Source: Prevotella sp. (GTDB lineage: Bacteria > Bacteroidota > Bacteroidia > Bacteroidales > Muribaculaceae). Taken from it: a DNA stretch of 43,817 nt. Below, piece by piece: positions 43,661 through 43,817 of this stretch (the stretch's first letter is position 1; every line of letters begins with the position of its first letter). Under the pieces are notes generated by a model. It saw only the letters and a program-made list of their open reading frames with translations. It did no database searches and was not told the origin of the DNA. The stretch is taken from positions 1 through 43,817 of the forward strand of contig JAMPBN010000007.1 of NCBI GenBank assembly GCA_023666665.1, written 5' to 3'. A program made the position numbers and the translations under genes.

Positions 43661-43817
43661 TATTTTTTGGATTTGGGTGATTTGTTGCGCATAAGGAGGT
43701 CATATTCATCCTGGGCCTGTTGGATGCCGTGATCGCCGGACACGGTGTTCACGGTAACAAACGGCTCATTCAGACGCAAGTCAAGCCTGTCGAGGACTGC
43801 GACCATTCTTTCATCGT
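43660..43817 (-). CDS. C-terminal end of an upstream phage gene (possibly tape measure), partial
   Basis: An open frame enters from the window edge and ends at TAA (43662-43660), which overlaps the next ATG as TAATG. The visible 51 residues include DRLDLRLNEPFVTVNTVSGD, HGIQQAQDEYDLLMRNK and a Lys/Ser-rich end (SPKSKK). The composition and position just before a tail protein gene suggest the end of a tail tape-measure or related protein. The assignment is inference; the coding nature is supported by the coupled overlap. Confidence 0.55.
   Translation of the reverse strand, partial: DERMVAVLDRLDLRLNEPFVTVNTVSGDHGIQQAQDEYDLLMRNKSPKSKK

Overview
This window looks like chromosomal DNA of a gut-type Bacteroidales bacterium. 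A Muribaculaceae- or Bacteroides-like member is my inference. The evidence is direct: Bacteroidetes promoter boxes (TAnnTTTG, in the best cases 19-20 nt after a TTG/TTTG), few Shine-Dalgarno sequences, type IX-like C-terminal sorting tails on secreted proteins, a serine-type sulfatase, an OmpA/beta-barrel repertoire and a DUF4922-SpoIID fusion. No rRNA, CRISPR array or complete insertion sequence was seen.

Layout. (1) 1-2110: type II NADH dehydrogenase followed by the decayed remnant of a dipeptide epimerase gene, ending in a bidirectional terminator. (2) 2133-7865, minus strand: metF and metH (TAATG overlap), then an OmpA-family porin and a small LEA-like repeat protein. (3) 7927-17703, plus strand: five tightly packed or overlapping genes for a secreted amidase with a golvesin-type insert, a family 2 glycosyltransferase, a HIT-like/SpoIID fusion, a TPR protein and an M3 oligopeptidase. 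This looks like a cell-envelope and peptide-turnover operon. (4) 17693-22496, minus: a secreted GEVED/T9SS-tail protein, a Ser-type sulfatase, rsmG and a DMT-like membrane protein, all nearly overlapping. A GltD-like oxidoreductase is divergent from them.

(5) 23921-39810, minus: a run of genes that starts at a GH16 glucanase and continues through an ECF sigma factor, a membrane-anchored putative anti-sigma factor, a Spy/CpxP-like protein and a giant alpha-2-macroglobulin-like protein, the last three joined by 4-nt overlaps. After an internal promoter come an exported M3 peptidase, an MBL hydrolase, an MscS-type channel, a beta-barrel protein, class I fumarase and a TrmH-family methyltransferase. 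(6) 39924-43817: a tRNA-Ser(GGA) gene preceded by a 5'-half copy of itself, then a tyrosine recombinase and convergent phage tail genes. This is one end of an integrated prophage-like element.

The most unusual structure is a degenerate 12-bp tandem array (ten units, 41637-41756) that begins on the integrase stop codon and ends just before a bidirectional terminator. Other points worth a second look are the sigma/anti-sigma/macroglobulin operon, the tRNA half duplication, a perfect inverted repeat touching the ompA start codon, and promoters placed so close to start codons that leaderless mRNAs are predicted.
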